From Rhodospirillaceae bacterium (GTDB taxonomy: Bacteria; Pseudomonadota; Alphaproteobacteria; Dongiales; Dongiaceae): DNA of 53,669 bases. Position 1 is the first letter of the stretch. Each line of letters starts with the position of its first letter. Made by a program: the position numbers and the translations under genes. Under the pieces are notes generated by a model. The model was not told where the DNA came from. It did no database searches and saw only the letters and a list, made by a program, of their open reading frames with translations. This document shows positions 1 to 8,354 of this stretch, piece by piece. Location of the stretch: the NCBI GenBank assembly GCA_008012315.1, contig SSEL01000090.1, forward strand, positions 1-53,669. The letters run 5' to 3'.

Positions 1-2709
1 GATGACGGGCCCAGCATCACCGCCGATGGCACGGTACCCAGCCTGACGGTGGACGAGAGCAACCTGGCGCAGAATGACAGCACCAGCTTCGCCGGCGTCT
101 TCACCGCTTTCGCCGGGGCCGACGGCCAGCACGGCAACCTCGCCTATGCCCTGGGCGTCAGTGCACCGGGCGCCGATTCCGGCCTGGTCGACACCGCCAC
201 CGGCAACCACGTCTTCCTGTTCCTGGTCAATGGCCAGGTGGTCGGCAAGGAGGGCAGCGATGCACTCGATGCCGCCACTGGCAGCACCGTCTTCACCCTC
301 AGCGTCGATGGGTCCGGCAATGTCACGCTGGATCAGGTGCGGGCGATCATCAACCCGACCGGCGGCACCAGCTATGACGAACCGGCCACCCTGTCGGCCG
401 CCAGTCTGGTGACCCTGACCGCCACCGTCACCGATGGCGATCACGACACCGCCAGCGCCACGGCCAATATCGGCACCAAGCTGGTGTTCAAGGATGACGG
501 GCTGGCGGCAGGCAACGACCTGGGCGGTACGCTTGAGACCGCGGGGACGGTCAGCAAGGATGCGGCAAATGGCGTCCTCGCCAATGACCAGTTTGGCGCC
601 GATGGTGCGAAATCGGGCGGTGGCGTGGTCGGTGCTGCCGTAGGCGATACCGGGACCGCCAGCACCGGCAATATCAACGGGCCGCTGGTCGGGAATTTCG
701 GTACCCTGACGCTCAACAGCGATGGCAGCTACAGCTACACCGCCAAGGACAATGTCAGCGGCACCGACGTCTTCACCTATACGATCCAGGATGGCGACGG
801 CGATACCGCCACCGCGACCTTGAACTTCACGGTGCAGGACGAGGCCAAGGGCACGTTGAGCGGCTCGGGCGGGGCGTATGAGGACGGCGCGCCGGGTCAA
901 TATCAGGGCGATTTCGACTTCAATCCGGCCGGTGGCAATCCGGCACCCAGCCTGAACCTGAACTTCGCCGGCGCCGATAACGAAACCGTCACGTCCTATA
1001 CCTTCAACGACGTGCCGGCCGGCGTGAAGCTCTATGACGTCTCGGTGCCCGGCAGTCCGGTTCTGCTGTTTACCGGCGACGGCAGCGCCGATTTCGTCGC
1101 CAGCGGCGCTTTGCTGGCGAAGATCCAGGCGCATCAGATCGTCGTGGTCGGTCCGGCCAACAGCGATGCCGATATCACGCTCAACGTGACGGCGGCGATC
1201 ACCGACCCGACCTCGGGCCTCAATGGCAGTGTCTCGACCAACGTCATTGTCTATGTCGATGCGGTCGCCGATCAGCCGACTAATCTGCAGATCATCGTCG
1301 CTGACTCGAGTGATAGCGGTTCCAGCTTCTCGCTCAACGAAGTCGGCACTCTGCAGGTGAAAGCGAACTTTGCTGATCTGGACGGCTCGGAGACGCATAG
1401 CGTGACGGTGCAGCTGCAAAGCGGCTTCACCGCCAGCGGCTTCACCGGGGCCGATCTCACGGCGCCGGGCGGCACTTTCAACGGCGTTCCCTATACTTAT
1501 AATGTCGCGACCGGCACCGTCGTCTTCACCGTGCCAAACAGTGTGTCCGATCTCGACCTGACCTTCCATGTAAAGGCGCCGGCGAGCGGCACCCTGCCCG
1601 ACGCGCTGAACTTCACGGCCACTGCCACAGCGACGGAAACCACGGTTTCCGGCGGGCTCGGCGGCGGCAATGCCGATCTGCCCGAGAACAATGCCTCTAG
1701 CGTCACGGCGCAGACCGGTATTCCGGCGACGCGCATTCTAGATGGCAGCATCATCACGAATACGTCCTCTGGCTCCCAGGAAATGATCCTGAGCTTCATC
1801 GACACGGCGAGCTCACTCGATGCCTTTGCGCAGGTCTTCGTCCGCGATGCGGGCGGTCAGCAAGGCGCCTTCCTGACCGATGCCGGCTTCAATATCGACA
1901 GGACGCACGATTTCAGCGTCGTGGCGGAGAATGCCGTCGACGGCCATGCGGTGCTGATTACCGATATGACTGTCGAAGGCGTGACGGTCGTCGGCCAAGG
2001 CACGGTGCAGCTCAATCACGATGCCTCATCGAACAAGCCGGTCGCCATCACCGATGTGATCAGCCCCGATACCGGGACCGACCAGACCGGCGGCTACATC
2101 AACTCGACCGATGGCAACGGTTCCATCACCGATACGGATGCCTCACACCACAATTATCTCTATGGCGGCACGAGCGGTGACACCGTCGCGGCCGGCAGCG
2201 GGGGAGATATCCTCAATGGCGGCGCCGGCATCGATACGCTGACCGGCGGCAAGGGCGATGACCTGCTGGTCTATGGCCCGGGCGACCATATCAACGGTAA
2301 CGATGGATTCGACATCCTGCGCATCGATCAAGGCGCGTTGTACAATACCGGCAAGTTCCAAGGCGGCTGGTCAGTCGAACCCGACATCAAGGATGCCACC
2401 GTCGATCTCACAGGCGCGGATATCAAGAACATCGAATCCATCCTGATCACCGAAGAGGCGAAGCCGGACAGCAGTTTGGGGACCACCCTCAAGCTGAGCG
2501 CCCAGGATGTCTTCAACTTCACCGATGCCGATCACAGCCTCTATATCGTCGGCTCGCAGGGTGACAAATTGGACTTCGACCAGGCGAATTGGACCAATAC
2601 CGGGCAGATCGTCACCTCGGATGGCGGCCAGCAATTCGTGCACTACCAGGCAACGGTCAATGCCATGACGGTCAATCTCTATGTCGACAAGGATGTGCAA
2701 ACCCAGTGA
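1..2709 (+). CDS. C-terminal part of a giant type I-secreted RTX-like adhesin (5'-truncated by window)
   Basis: The frame is open from base 1, so the start lies upstream; 902 residues are visible. The opening residues (DDGPSITADGT) look like the boundary of a DUF5801/T1SS-143-type repeat. A VCBS/cadherin-like segment follows (about residues 160-280, ending DVFTYTIQDGDGDTATATL), then further Asp/Gly/Thr-rich beta domains. Near residues 722-757 there are four calcium-binding nonapeptide-like units of the GGxGxDxLx type (GGTSGDTVA, AGSGGDILN, GGAGIDTLT, GGKGDDLLV). The last ~130 residues resemble a type I secretion C-terminal target domain. There are no visible cysteines. Such proteins are exported through an ABC/MFP/TolC system and act in surface attachment or biofilm formation. 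The secretion genes are not in the window. The exact function and total size cannot be judged. Confidence 0.85.
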   Translation, partial: DDGPSITADGTVPSLTVDESNLAQNDSTSFAGVFTAFAGADGQHGNLAYALGVSAPGADSGLVDTATGNHVFLFLVNGQVVGKEGSDALDAATGSTVFTLSVDGSGNVTLDQVRAIINPTGGTSYDEPATLSAASLVTLTATVTDGDHDTASATANIGTKLVFKDDGLAAGNDLGGTLETAGTVSKDAANGVLANDQFGADGAKSGGGVVGAAVGDTGTASTGNINGPLVGNFGTLTLNSDGSYSYTAKDNVSGTDVFTYTIQDGDGDTATATLNFTVQDEAKGTLSGSGGAYEDGAPGQYQGDFDFNPAGGNPAPSLNLNFAGADNETVTSYTFNDVPAGVKLYDVSVPGSPVLLFTGDGSADFVASGALLAKIQAHQIVVVGPANSDADITLNVTAAITDPTSGLNGSVSTNVIVYVDAVADQPTNLQIIVADSSDSGSSFSLNEVGTLQVKANFADLDGSETHSVTVQLQSGFTASGFTGADLTAPGGTFNGVPYTYNVATGTVVFTVPNSVSDLDLTFHVKAPASGTLPDALNFTATATATETTVSGGLGGGNADLPENNASSVTAQTGIPATRILDGSIITNTSSGSQEMILSFIDTASSLDAFAQVFVRDAGGQQGAFLTDAGFNIDRTHDFSVVAENAVDGHAVLITDMTVEGVTVVGQGTVQLNHDASSNKPVAITDVISPDTGTDQTGGYINSTDGNGSITDTDASHHNYLYGGTSGDTVAAGSGGDILNGGAGIDTLTGGKGDDLLVYGPGDHINGNDGFDILRIDQGALYNTGKFQGGWSVEPDIKDATVDLTGADIKNIESILITEEAKPDSSLGTTLKLSAQDVFNFTDADHSLYIVGSQGDKLDFDQANWTNTGQIVTSDGGQQFVHYQATVNAMTVNLYVDKDVQTQ

Positions 2710-2746
2710 GGTAGAGCCGTTTTCCTAAGGCGGTTGCCATTACTCA

Positions 2747-2788
2747 AAAACCGGTGGGGGCTGTAAGCCTCCACCGGTTTCTTTTTTT
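2747..2788 (+). terminator. Rho-independent terminator of the adhesin gene
   Basis: A near-perfect stem (AAACCGGTGG...CCACCGGTTT, extended by GGCT/AGCC with one offset base) around a GTA loop is followed by a run of seven T. It lies about 40 nt after the adhesin stop codon. Confidence 0.9.
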
Positions 2789-2939
2789 GCCATCAACCTT
2801 GATCGCTCGATGGCGCAGGCTGCAGCTGCGTTGCGAAACAATTGATATGGGGAATGACGGGAACGAGACCGGTTGGCCGTAGCAATATCAGCTACGAATC
2901 ACCGCCACTACGGCAATCGGCTTGATGGTGTCGGCGGGG

Positions 2940-3692
2940 TTAATGTCCAACGGCCTTGGGGCTGTCGATCCCGATCACGCTGCGGATTGCCTTGAGTTGG
3001 TAGGGCGAGAGCGGGGAAAGATATCCGTCCGCCGGTTTCCCGTTTGACGCCCGGCCCGGCTCCAAGCTGGAGCTGGCGAGGAATGACTGCTCGGGGAGCG
3101 GGGTCGCGTCTGATTGCTCTTTGGTCAAGCGGTCCAGCATGATCCCTGCGTTGCCCGTTTCCGGCGCCATGACCTGCATGGTCGATAAATCAAAACCGAG
3201 GCAGTTCAGCAGCGAATATATCCGATGCGCCGGCCGCAGAATGAGGATACCTGATGCAGCCAGTAAGCTTCCATAGCTCTCCGCGAAACGGATGGCCGAG
3301 AACCAGGTCAGCCATTCAGCTCGATCATGAATCGCCGGGTCACCAGCCGCATGGGTAATGAGGATCTGTTTGCCATCCAGCGACACGCTGCCAAAGCAAT
3401 CGCCGCAATGATGATGGCGATAAGCAACCATTAAATGGAAGACCGAACCATGAGCATATCCCATGTCCCAGTGTGTCGGCGTCGTGTCTCCGTCGGACGT
3501 TGCAACCGTCGCCCCGGCCCTGCGGCGTCTCTGCCGTGGCGGATGAGTTGCCAATTGGAGGGATGTGGCAAGCGCCGACATGCCCAATACGACAGGCAGT
3601 TCCGCTTTCAGCCGCTCCTCCGCGATGGCCAAGGCTTTTTGCTGGCGCTGTAAGAACCGGCTTCGTCCTGTCTGCTTTTCAGATGACACCAT
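2940..3692 (-). CDS. hypothetical protein, 250 aa
   Basis: I do not recognise this family. The ATG at 3692 is preceded by a G-rich Shine-Dalgarno-like tract (GGGGGGCG), which supports the start. The N-terminus is basic and helical (RQQKALAIAEERLKAEL). The middle has a His/Cys cluster (AYRHHHCGDCFG) that could bind metal, followed by a hydrophobic stretch (YGSLLAASGILILRP). The last 20 residues (LSPYQLKAIRSVIG) faintly recall the residues that precede the helix-turn-helix in AraC regulators, which would make this a truncated regulator, but that is weak. The gene stands alone next to a transposase scrap, so it may be an accessory or decaying gene. Confidence 0.45.
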   Translation of the reverse strand: MVSSEKQTGRSRFLQRQQKALAIAEERLKAELPVVLGMSALATSLQLATHPPRQRRRRAGATVATSDGDTTPTHWDMGYAHGSVFHLMVAYRHHHCGDCFGSVSLDGKQILITHAAGDPAIHDRAEWLTWFSAIRFAESYGSLLAASGILILRPAHRIYSLLNCLGFDLSTMQVMAPETGNAGIMLDRLTKEQSDATPLPEQSFLASSSLEPGRASNGKPADGYLSPLSPYQLKAIRSVIGIDSPKAVGH

Positions 3693-4324
3693 CAGGCGCC
3701 CCCCGGTCCGCGATTGTTGGCTCTGAAGCCGACAACGATCCGGAGCAGCCGTTATTCCACTCTTGATTTGATCTCTCTTCGAAGAGACACGCTCGCACCT
3801 CAGTTGGACAAAACAGCACTATCTAAATTGGCCCCGGAAAAACGGAAGAACATGACCAAGCCAGAGATCTGGGCCGATGAGATATTCGTCGACGATAGCG
3901 CCCGCGTGAAGCCGGTAACGACATTGAGCAGCAGATCCTGACTAGGGTGGGTTCTATCTGTTGACCATCCTCGACGATTATTCGCGCTACATCATCGCCC
4001 GGAAACTCTGCACCACCATGAAGCCAAGAAAGCGCCTTCCTAATTAAATCACAGGCTTGGGGAGTCTGCGAGCCTCCAGCCATCCGCGGATCGCCGCTCC
4101 CACGAGCGCACGCATAAGTGGGTATAACGGGAGTATCCTACCGGCAAAAAGCGGTATGGAGAGAACCGCTCCGTTATAGGATTGCCGGGAAAGAGAAAGT
4201 TCTTGCGCCGGATGCTCACCGCCGCTTTCGTGAAATTAAAGGTGCCGGCGATCACCGTTGGGCCGCGAATCGCAATGACCTTGTCATGGATTGCACCAGT
4301 CGCGTCAGCAAGCTAGGGTAAACT
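3693..4324. other. gene-poor stretch with transposase scrap
   Basis: Between the orphan gene and pdxR, the only recognisable coding signal is the transposase fragment at 3946-4047. Short open frames at 3714-3941 and 4118-4321 show no recognisable domain or good ribosome-binding site and I did not call them. The pdxR promoter should lie in the last ~150 bases; no convincing -35/-10 pair could be picked. Confidence 0.5.
3946..4047 (+). pseudogene. fragment of a DDE (rve-type, IS3-like) transposase
   Basis: The translation between a TAG at 3943 and a TAA at 4045 contains FYLLTILDDYSRYIIARKL followed by CTTMK. This matches the conserved strand around the second catalytic Asp of the integrase-core (rve) transposases of IS3-type elements (consensus like YLxTILDDYSRYIxAxKL). 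Only about 33 codons remain and both ends are lost, so it is a relic without activity. No inverted repeats were found around it. Confidence 0.7.
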
Positions 4325-5824
4325 ATGATGTTAAATCTCGACCGCGAGGCGCCGCTTCAGCATCAGATCTATGACCAGCTCAAGCATGCCATTCTGAGCC
4401 GCCGGATCAAGTCGGGCTCGCGGCTGCCGTCCTCGCGTGCTCTGGCTGACCGGCATGGGGTCTCGCGCAACACGGTCCTTATCGTTTACGAGCAGTTGCT
4501 GGCCGAAGGCTATCTGGAAACACGGCCCGGTGCCGGCACCTTCATCGGCCGGTCAATGCCAGCGCGCACGGAAGCTGGCGTGCACGACCCGGAGCATCGA
4601 TCAGTGCGCCCGGTCCGTCTGTCACGCTACAGCGAGCGTGTCAATGGACTTGACGTCGGCACGTTGAACCGCGGTACGGGCCTGCGCTACAGCTTTAATT
4701 ATGGAACAGTGAGCGCTGCCGACTTCCCGGCCGATATCTGGCGGCGCCTATTGCTCCGTGAGATTCGACGCCGTGTCGGTAAGCCATATCTCTACGAAAA
4801 TCCGCAAGGGTTGCCGGAGCTTCGGGCCGCCTTGGCCGATTATCTGCAGCGCGGTCGCTGGATCGACGCCCGGCCTGAGCAGATCCTGATCGTCAATGGG
4901 TCGCAGCAGGCGATCGATCTGGCGCTGCGGGTTCTGGTCGATCCCAATTCGCCCGTGGTGGTGGAGGAGCCCTGCTATGCCGGAGCGCGCCTGGCCTGCG
5001 AAGCGATGGGTGCCCGCTTGCTCCCCGTGCCGGTGGATGCCGACGGCCTCGACACGGCGCTTCTTCCACCGGTGGAGGCCGGCGTGCGCCTTGCCTATGT
5101 CACGCCCTCGCACCAGTTTCCGACCGGCGGCGTGATGCCGGCGGCGCGCCGCCTGGCTTTGCTTGATTGGGCAGAGCGCAGTGGCACCTACATCCTGGAG
5201 GATGACTACGACAGCGAATATCGTTACGAAGGGCGGCCAGTCGAGCCGCTGCAAGCGCTCGACCGCGCCGGGCAGGTGATCTATTCCGGCACGGTCTCGA
5301 AAGTGCTCTCACCCGGTCTGCGCCTCGGCTACATGGTACTGCCGCCCGACCTTGTACAGCCGTTCCTGCGCGCCAAACAGTTGACCGACCGCCACACTGC
5401 ATCGCTGGAACAGGCGGTCCTCGCACATCTCATCCGTGATGGCCATTTCGAGCGCCACCTCCGCCGCACGCGCCGGCGCAATCAGCGCCGGCGCGATGCG
5501 TTGTTGGATGCGTTAACGGCGGCCTTCGGCAACGCGGTTGAGATCGAAGGAGCGAAGGCCGGACTGCATCTCGTCGTCCGTTTCCGAGGCATTTCAGCGA
5601 CTTTGGCGGCCAGCGTCGCGGAAGCCGCCGCGCAACATTCGGTCGACATCACAGCGGCCGGGGCGAGTGCCGCTAAAGACGGCGCCAGTTTCGTCATGGG
5701 CTATGCAAGCCTCGACGAAGCGGACATCCGGCAGGGCGTCGCCCTACTGCGCGAGGTTATCGAATCCTTTCACCGCAGAAGTCAGCGGGGGCCGAGGAGA
5801 CGATCACCTAAACTGGTACCATAA
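4325..5824 (+). CDS. pdxR: MocR/PdxR-family transcriptional regulator (GntR wHTH fused to an aminotransferase-like domain)
   Basis: The protein has 499 aa. Residues ~10-75 form a GntR winged helix (LPSSRALADRHGVSRNTV, then YLETRPGAGTFI). Residues ~115-480 form a fold-type I aminotransferase-like domain with NGSQQAIDLALRVL, the cofactor Asp region (ILEDDYDSEYRYEG) and the PLP-lysine motif SGTVSKVLSPGLRLGY. MocR proteins use bound PLP as effector rather than as a catalyst. Immediately downstream on the same strand lie pdxS and pdxT, so the likely job is PLP-responsive control of PLP synthesis, as PdxR does in other bacteria. ATG 4325 is used; another ATG follows directly. The C-terminal tail is Arg-rich (RRSQRGPRRRSPK). 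Confidence 0.88.
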   Translation: MMLNLDREAPLQHQIYDQLKHAILSRRIKSGSRLPSSRALADRHGVSRNTVLIVYEQLLAEGYLETRPGAGTFIGRSMPARTEAGVHDPEHRSVRPVRLSRYSERVNGLDVGTLNRGTGLRYSFNYGTVSAADFPADIWRRLLLREIRRRVGKPYLYENPQGLPELRAALADYLQRGRWIDARPEQILIVNGSQQAIDLALRVLVDPNSPVVVEEPCYAGARLACEAMGARLLPVPVDADGLDTALLPPVEAGVRLAYVTPSHQFPTGGVMPAARRLALLDWAERSGTYILEDDYDSEYRYEGRPVEPLQALDRAGQVIYSGTVSKVLSPGLRLGYMVLPPDLVQPFLRAKQLTDRHTASLEQAVLAHLIRDGHFERHLRRTRRRNQRRRDALLDALTAAFGNAVEIEGAKAGLHLVVRFRGISATLAASVAEAAAQHSVDITAAGASAAKDGASFVMGYASLDEADIRQGVALLREVIESFHRRSQRGPRRRSPKLVP

Positions 5825-5855
5825 AAGCTGAAAAAATCGGAATCCACACTGGCTC

Positions 5856-5934
5856 GCTCGCCCTGAATCCAGGATCAACTGGATCTAAAAAATTTATATA
5901 TTCGTGGCTCTTTCACGACCAATCTGCTCGCCCT
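5856..5934 (+). promoter_or_regulatory. pdxST control region: palindrome and 9-bp direct repeats, probable PdxR operator
   Basis: The 144-nt gap between pdxR and pdxS contains a perfect inverted repeat ATCCAG-N6-CTGGAT (5867-5884). It also has two copies of GCTCGCCCT (5856-5864 and 5926-5934), exactly 70 bp apart and both followed by a GGATC or CC-GGATC sequence. An AT-rich tract with TATATT (5897-5902) sits between them and could be the -10 element. MocR regulators commonly bind spaced direct repeats that flank the target promoter. That these are PdxR sites is inference from position and symmetry. Confidence 0.5.
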
Positions 5935-5968
5935 AGGATCGCCGGCGAAACTTGTATTGGAGAGCCAC

Positions 5969-6907
5969 ATGACTTTGTCTGCCAATGGCGTGTCAGCCCC
6001 TCACACCACTCACTCGCTCCGCCTCAAGACCGGCCTCGCCGAAATGCTGAAGGGTGGCGTCATCATGGACGTCACCGATGCCCGACAAGCTGAGATCGCC
6101 GAGCGCGCTGGTGCAGTCGCAGTCATGGCGCTGGAACGTGTGCCGGCGCAGATCCGTGCCGAAGGCGGTGTCGCACGCATGGCTTCGCCCACCAAAATCA
6201 AGGAGATCATGGATACGGTTTCCATTCCCGTAATGGCCAAGTGCCGCATCGGCCATTTCGCGGAAGCGCAGATCCTGCAGACGCTCGGCGTCGACTTCAT
6301 CGACGAATCAGAGGTGTTGACCCCGGCGGACGAAGCGCATCACGTCGACAAGCACGCCTTCACGACGCCGTTCGTCTGCGGTGCGCGCAATCTCGGCGAA
6401 GCCCTGCGCCGGATCGCCGAGGGTGCGGCGATGATCCGCACCAAGGGCGAAGCTGGCACAGGCGACGTGGTCCATGCGGTGAAGCATCTGCGCCAAATCG
6501 TAAAGGATATCCGCAGCCTCACCGTGCTCAGCGCGCAGGAACTTTACGCCACCGCCAAGGAGCTCGCCGCGCCGTATGAGCTGGTGCGCCTGGTGGCCGA
6601 GACTGGCAAGCTGCCGGTCCCGAATTTTTCCGCAGGCGGCATCGCGACGCCGGCGGACGCCGCGCTCGTTCGCCAGCTCGGCGCCGAGGCAGTGTTCGTC
6701 GGCTCCGGCATTTTCATGCGCGATTCGAAGGAGTTTGCCGAGCCGGATGAGGCGGAACGCCGTGCCAGGGCGATCGTGCACGCGACGACGCATTTCACGG
6801 ACCCGGCAATCCTCGCCGAGACCAGCGCGGAATGCCAAGGTGCTATGAAGGGCCTTGCGGTGGCGGCGCTCTCTCCGGACGAGATGCTGCAGGACCGCGG
6901 ATGGTAG
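5969..6907 (+). CDS. pdxS: pyridoxal 5'-phosphate synthase, PdxS subunit
   Basis: PdxS makes PLP from ribose 5-phosphate, glyceraldehyde 3-phosphate and ammonia supplied by PdxT (DXP-independent vitamin B6 pathway, cytosolic dodecamer). The (beta/alpha)8 barrel is complete. It shows KGGVIMDVTDARQAEIAE (substrate Asp), the two catalytic lysines (in VMAKCRIGHFAEA and MIRTKGEAGTGDVVHAVKH), and the C-terminal phosphate site (NFSAGGIATPADAAL, FVGSGIF). I chose ATG 5969 rather than the TTG at 5957 because the Shine-Dalgarno TTGGAGAG (5957-5964) would lie inside the longer form. The stop overlaps the start of pdxT by 7 nt, consistent with equimolar coupling. Confidence 0.96.
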   Translation: MTLSANGVSAPHTTHSLRLKTGLAEMLKGGVIMDVTDARQAEIAERAGAVAVMALERVPAQIRAEGGVARMASPTKIKEIMDTVSIPVMAKCRIGHFAEAQILQTLGVDFIDESEVLTPADEAHHVDKHAFTTPFVCGARNLGEALRRIAEGAAMIRTKGEAGTGDVVHAVKHLRQIVKDIRSLTVLSAQELYATAKELAAPYELVRLVAETGKLPVPNFSAGGIATPADAALVRQLGAEAVFVGSGIFMRDSKEFAEPDEAERRARAIVHATTHFTDPAILAETSAECQGAMKGLAVAALSPDEMLQDRGW

Positions 6908-7512
6908 AGCCGCCGCAAGCGGCCGCGGTCGCATCCCCCCTTATTGGCGTCCTCGCGCTGCAAGGGGACTACGAGGCGCATGCGCTGGCCTTGGAAGAAG
7001 CCGGGGCACAGGCTGTTGCCGTGCGCCTGCCGACCGAGTTATTCGGACTCGATGGGCTGGTAATACCCGGCGGTGAATCGAGTGCGCTGCTGAAGCTGAT
7101 GGCGTGTGACGGCCTGTTCGACGCGCTGAGGGCCTTTGCCGCGAAGAAGCCGGTCTTCGGCACCTGCGCCGGCTGTATCCTGCTGGCACGGCGCGTGGTC
7201 TCGCCGAGGCAGCCGAGCCTTGGCCTGCTCGACGTGACGGTCGAGCGCAATGCCTACGGTCGCCAGATAGAATCAGCGATCTTGAAAACGCCGACTACAT
7301 TGGAGGGTGGACCTATCGAAACGGTCTACATTCGCGCACCTCGCATCGTGGCCACGGGGCCGGCGGTCGAAGTCCTCGCGATGCGCGACAGATCACCGGT
7401 CCTCGTCCGCCAGGACCGCATCCTCGCTTCGACTTTTCATCCAGAATTGTCCGCTGATCGCCGCGTGCATCGGCTGTTCTGCACAATGGCGATGGACCAT
7501 GCGGGCACATAG
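6901..7512 (+). CDS. pdxT: pyridoxal 5'-phosphate synthase glutaminase subunit PdxT
   Basis: This class I glutamine amidotransferase releases ammonia from glutamine and channels it to PdxS. Motifs visible are GVLALQGDYEAH near the N-terminus, PGGESSALLKLM, the nucleophile elbow FGTCAGCILLA (catalytic Cys), and the His-Glu pair in STFHPELS. The length (203 aa) is normal for the family. ATG 6901 lies inside the pdxS stop region (ATGGTAG), so the two genes overlap and are probably translationally coupled. The frame stays open further upstream into pdxS, but that extension has no family similarity. Confidence 0.95.
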   Translation: MVEPPQAAAVASPLIGVLALQGDYEAHALALEEAGAQAVAVRLPTELFGLDGLVIPGGESSALLKLMACDGLFDALRAFAAKKPVFGTCAGCILLARRVVSPRQPSLGLLDVTVERNAYGRQIESAILKTPTTLEGGPIETVYIRAPRIVATGPAVEVLAMRDRSPVLVRQDRILASTFHPELSADRRVHRLFCTMAMDHAGT

Positions 7513-7767
7513 GTCACGAACTTAAACATCCAAGCATAGAAAAGTGGGCCTGCCTTTTTGATCGACTACGCTTCCTGCAACATTGTTCAGGGCGAAAAGC
7601 CGTGGTGCACGCCTTATATTAGCGGGAATGGCCCACGGACCGAGCCAACCCTCCCACGTCGTAACCTTTGACCGGCGAAATTTTCTCTGGAGGTGTGTAA
7701 CCGTGCCGCAGGCGCTAACGAATTAAGGAGTAGGAACTCCGCCACAGCCATGATCATATAGATCGCC
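7513..7767. other. intergenic region between pdxT and the copper-efflux unit
   Basis: I see no gene here. The stretch must hold the end of the pdx transcript and the promoter of the small secreted protein and cus genes. I found no convincing CueR-type dyad and no terminator hairpin. A small leftward open frame (7614-7820) overlaps the next gene's start and looks like chance. Confidence 0.4.
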
Positions 7768-8115
7768 ATGACGAAGATGATCCGCCTGGTTCTCGCTGCT
7801 TTGTTTGCCGTGACATTCATGTTCGGCGGCCTAGGCGGAACTGCGTCTGCACAATCTGCCGGGCTCGTTGCGAATCTGCCCTGTCATATCGCCGCACAAG
7901 CCGATTCAAGTTCGAAGGCGATGACGCCGTGCAAAGGCCCGAAGGTTGACTGCGCCAATCAAATGAGTTGCGTCACAATCAGCGCATTGGTGGCCCAGCC
8001 GTTCGGTCACGAGATAGCAATACAATATGCTGGCGCTCCTGATTATTTGATGGTGGTCAACGCCCCACCAAGCTTTATGCTCGTCCCCGAGCCCCTTCCT
8101 CCCAGGACAGTCTGA
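7768..8115 (+). CDS. small secreted Cys-containing protein upstream of cusCBA
   Basis: The 115-aa product starts with a classical signal peptide (MTKMIRLVLAALFAVTF..., cleavage plausible after ASA at about residue 27). The mature part of ~88 residues has four cysteines in a loose cluster (CHIAA, TPCKG, DCANQMSC) and a Pro-rich tail. I do not recognise a named domain. Small periplasmic Cys/His/Met proteins are often found beside CusCBA-type pumps, so a role in periplasmic metal handling is a reasonable guess. About 240 nt separate it from cusC. The start could also be ATG 7777. Confidence 0.6.
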   Translation: MTKMIRLVLAALFAVTFMFGGLGGTASAQSAGLVANLPCHIAAQADSSSKAMTPCKGPKVDCANQMSCVTISALVAQPFGHEIAIQYAGAPDYLMVVNAPPSFMLVPEPLPPRTV

Positions 8116-8209
8116 TTTCGTCTCCGCACGAAAGTCGTGCACCTAGCTGACAATCAGAAAATTTCCTCGCCACGCAGATAACTGCTGGCGAGCCAAGAAG
8201 GGTATCCAA

Positions 8210-8353
8210 ATGTATCGCCGTTGGACGTTACTGGGCGCGGTCTCGCCCACGAGCTCTGCTGTGCTTAAGAGTCGAAGAGGCTTGACGCTCGCTCCGCATC
8301 AGCAGGTGTCGAAACTTGCTCTTCGTGAAACCAAGTTTCACAGGGAGCAATGA
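8210..8353 (+). CDS. possible 47-codon leader ORF ending at cusC
   Basis: ATG 8210 is preceded by GAAGGG, a plausible ribosome-binding site. The frame runs 47 codons to TGA 8351-8353, one nucleotide before the cusC ATG at 8355. The product (begins MYRRWTLLGAV) has no recognisable domain. The tight abutment would permit translational coupling, but the frame may be chance. Confidence 0.25.
   Translation: MYRRWTLLGAVSPTSSAVLKSRRGLTLAPHQQVSKLALRETKFHREQ
8325..8341 (+). promoter_or_regulatory. hairpin directly upstream of the cusC ribosome-binding site
   Basis: GTGAAA-CCAAG-TTTCAC forms a perfect 6-bp stem with a 5-nt loop ending one base before the cusC Shine-Dalgarno (GGGAG, 8343-8347). It is not followed by a T-run, so it is not a terminator. 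It could modulate ribosome access; this is speculative. Confidence 0.3.
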
Positions 8354-8354
8354 C

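Noticed and set aside
7614..7820. 68-aa leftward open frame with a hydrophobic stretch
   Set aside because: It overlaps the start of the secreted protein gene on the opposite strand, has no convincing ribosome-binding site and ends in low-complexity basic sequence.
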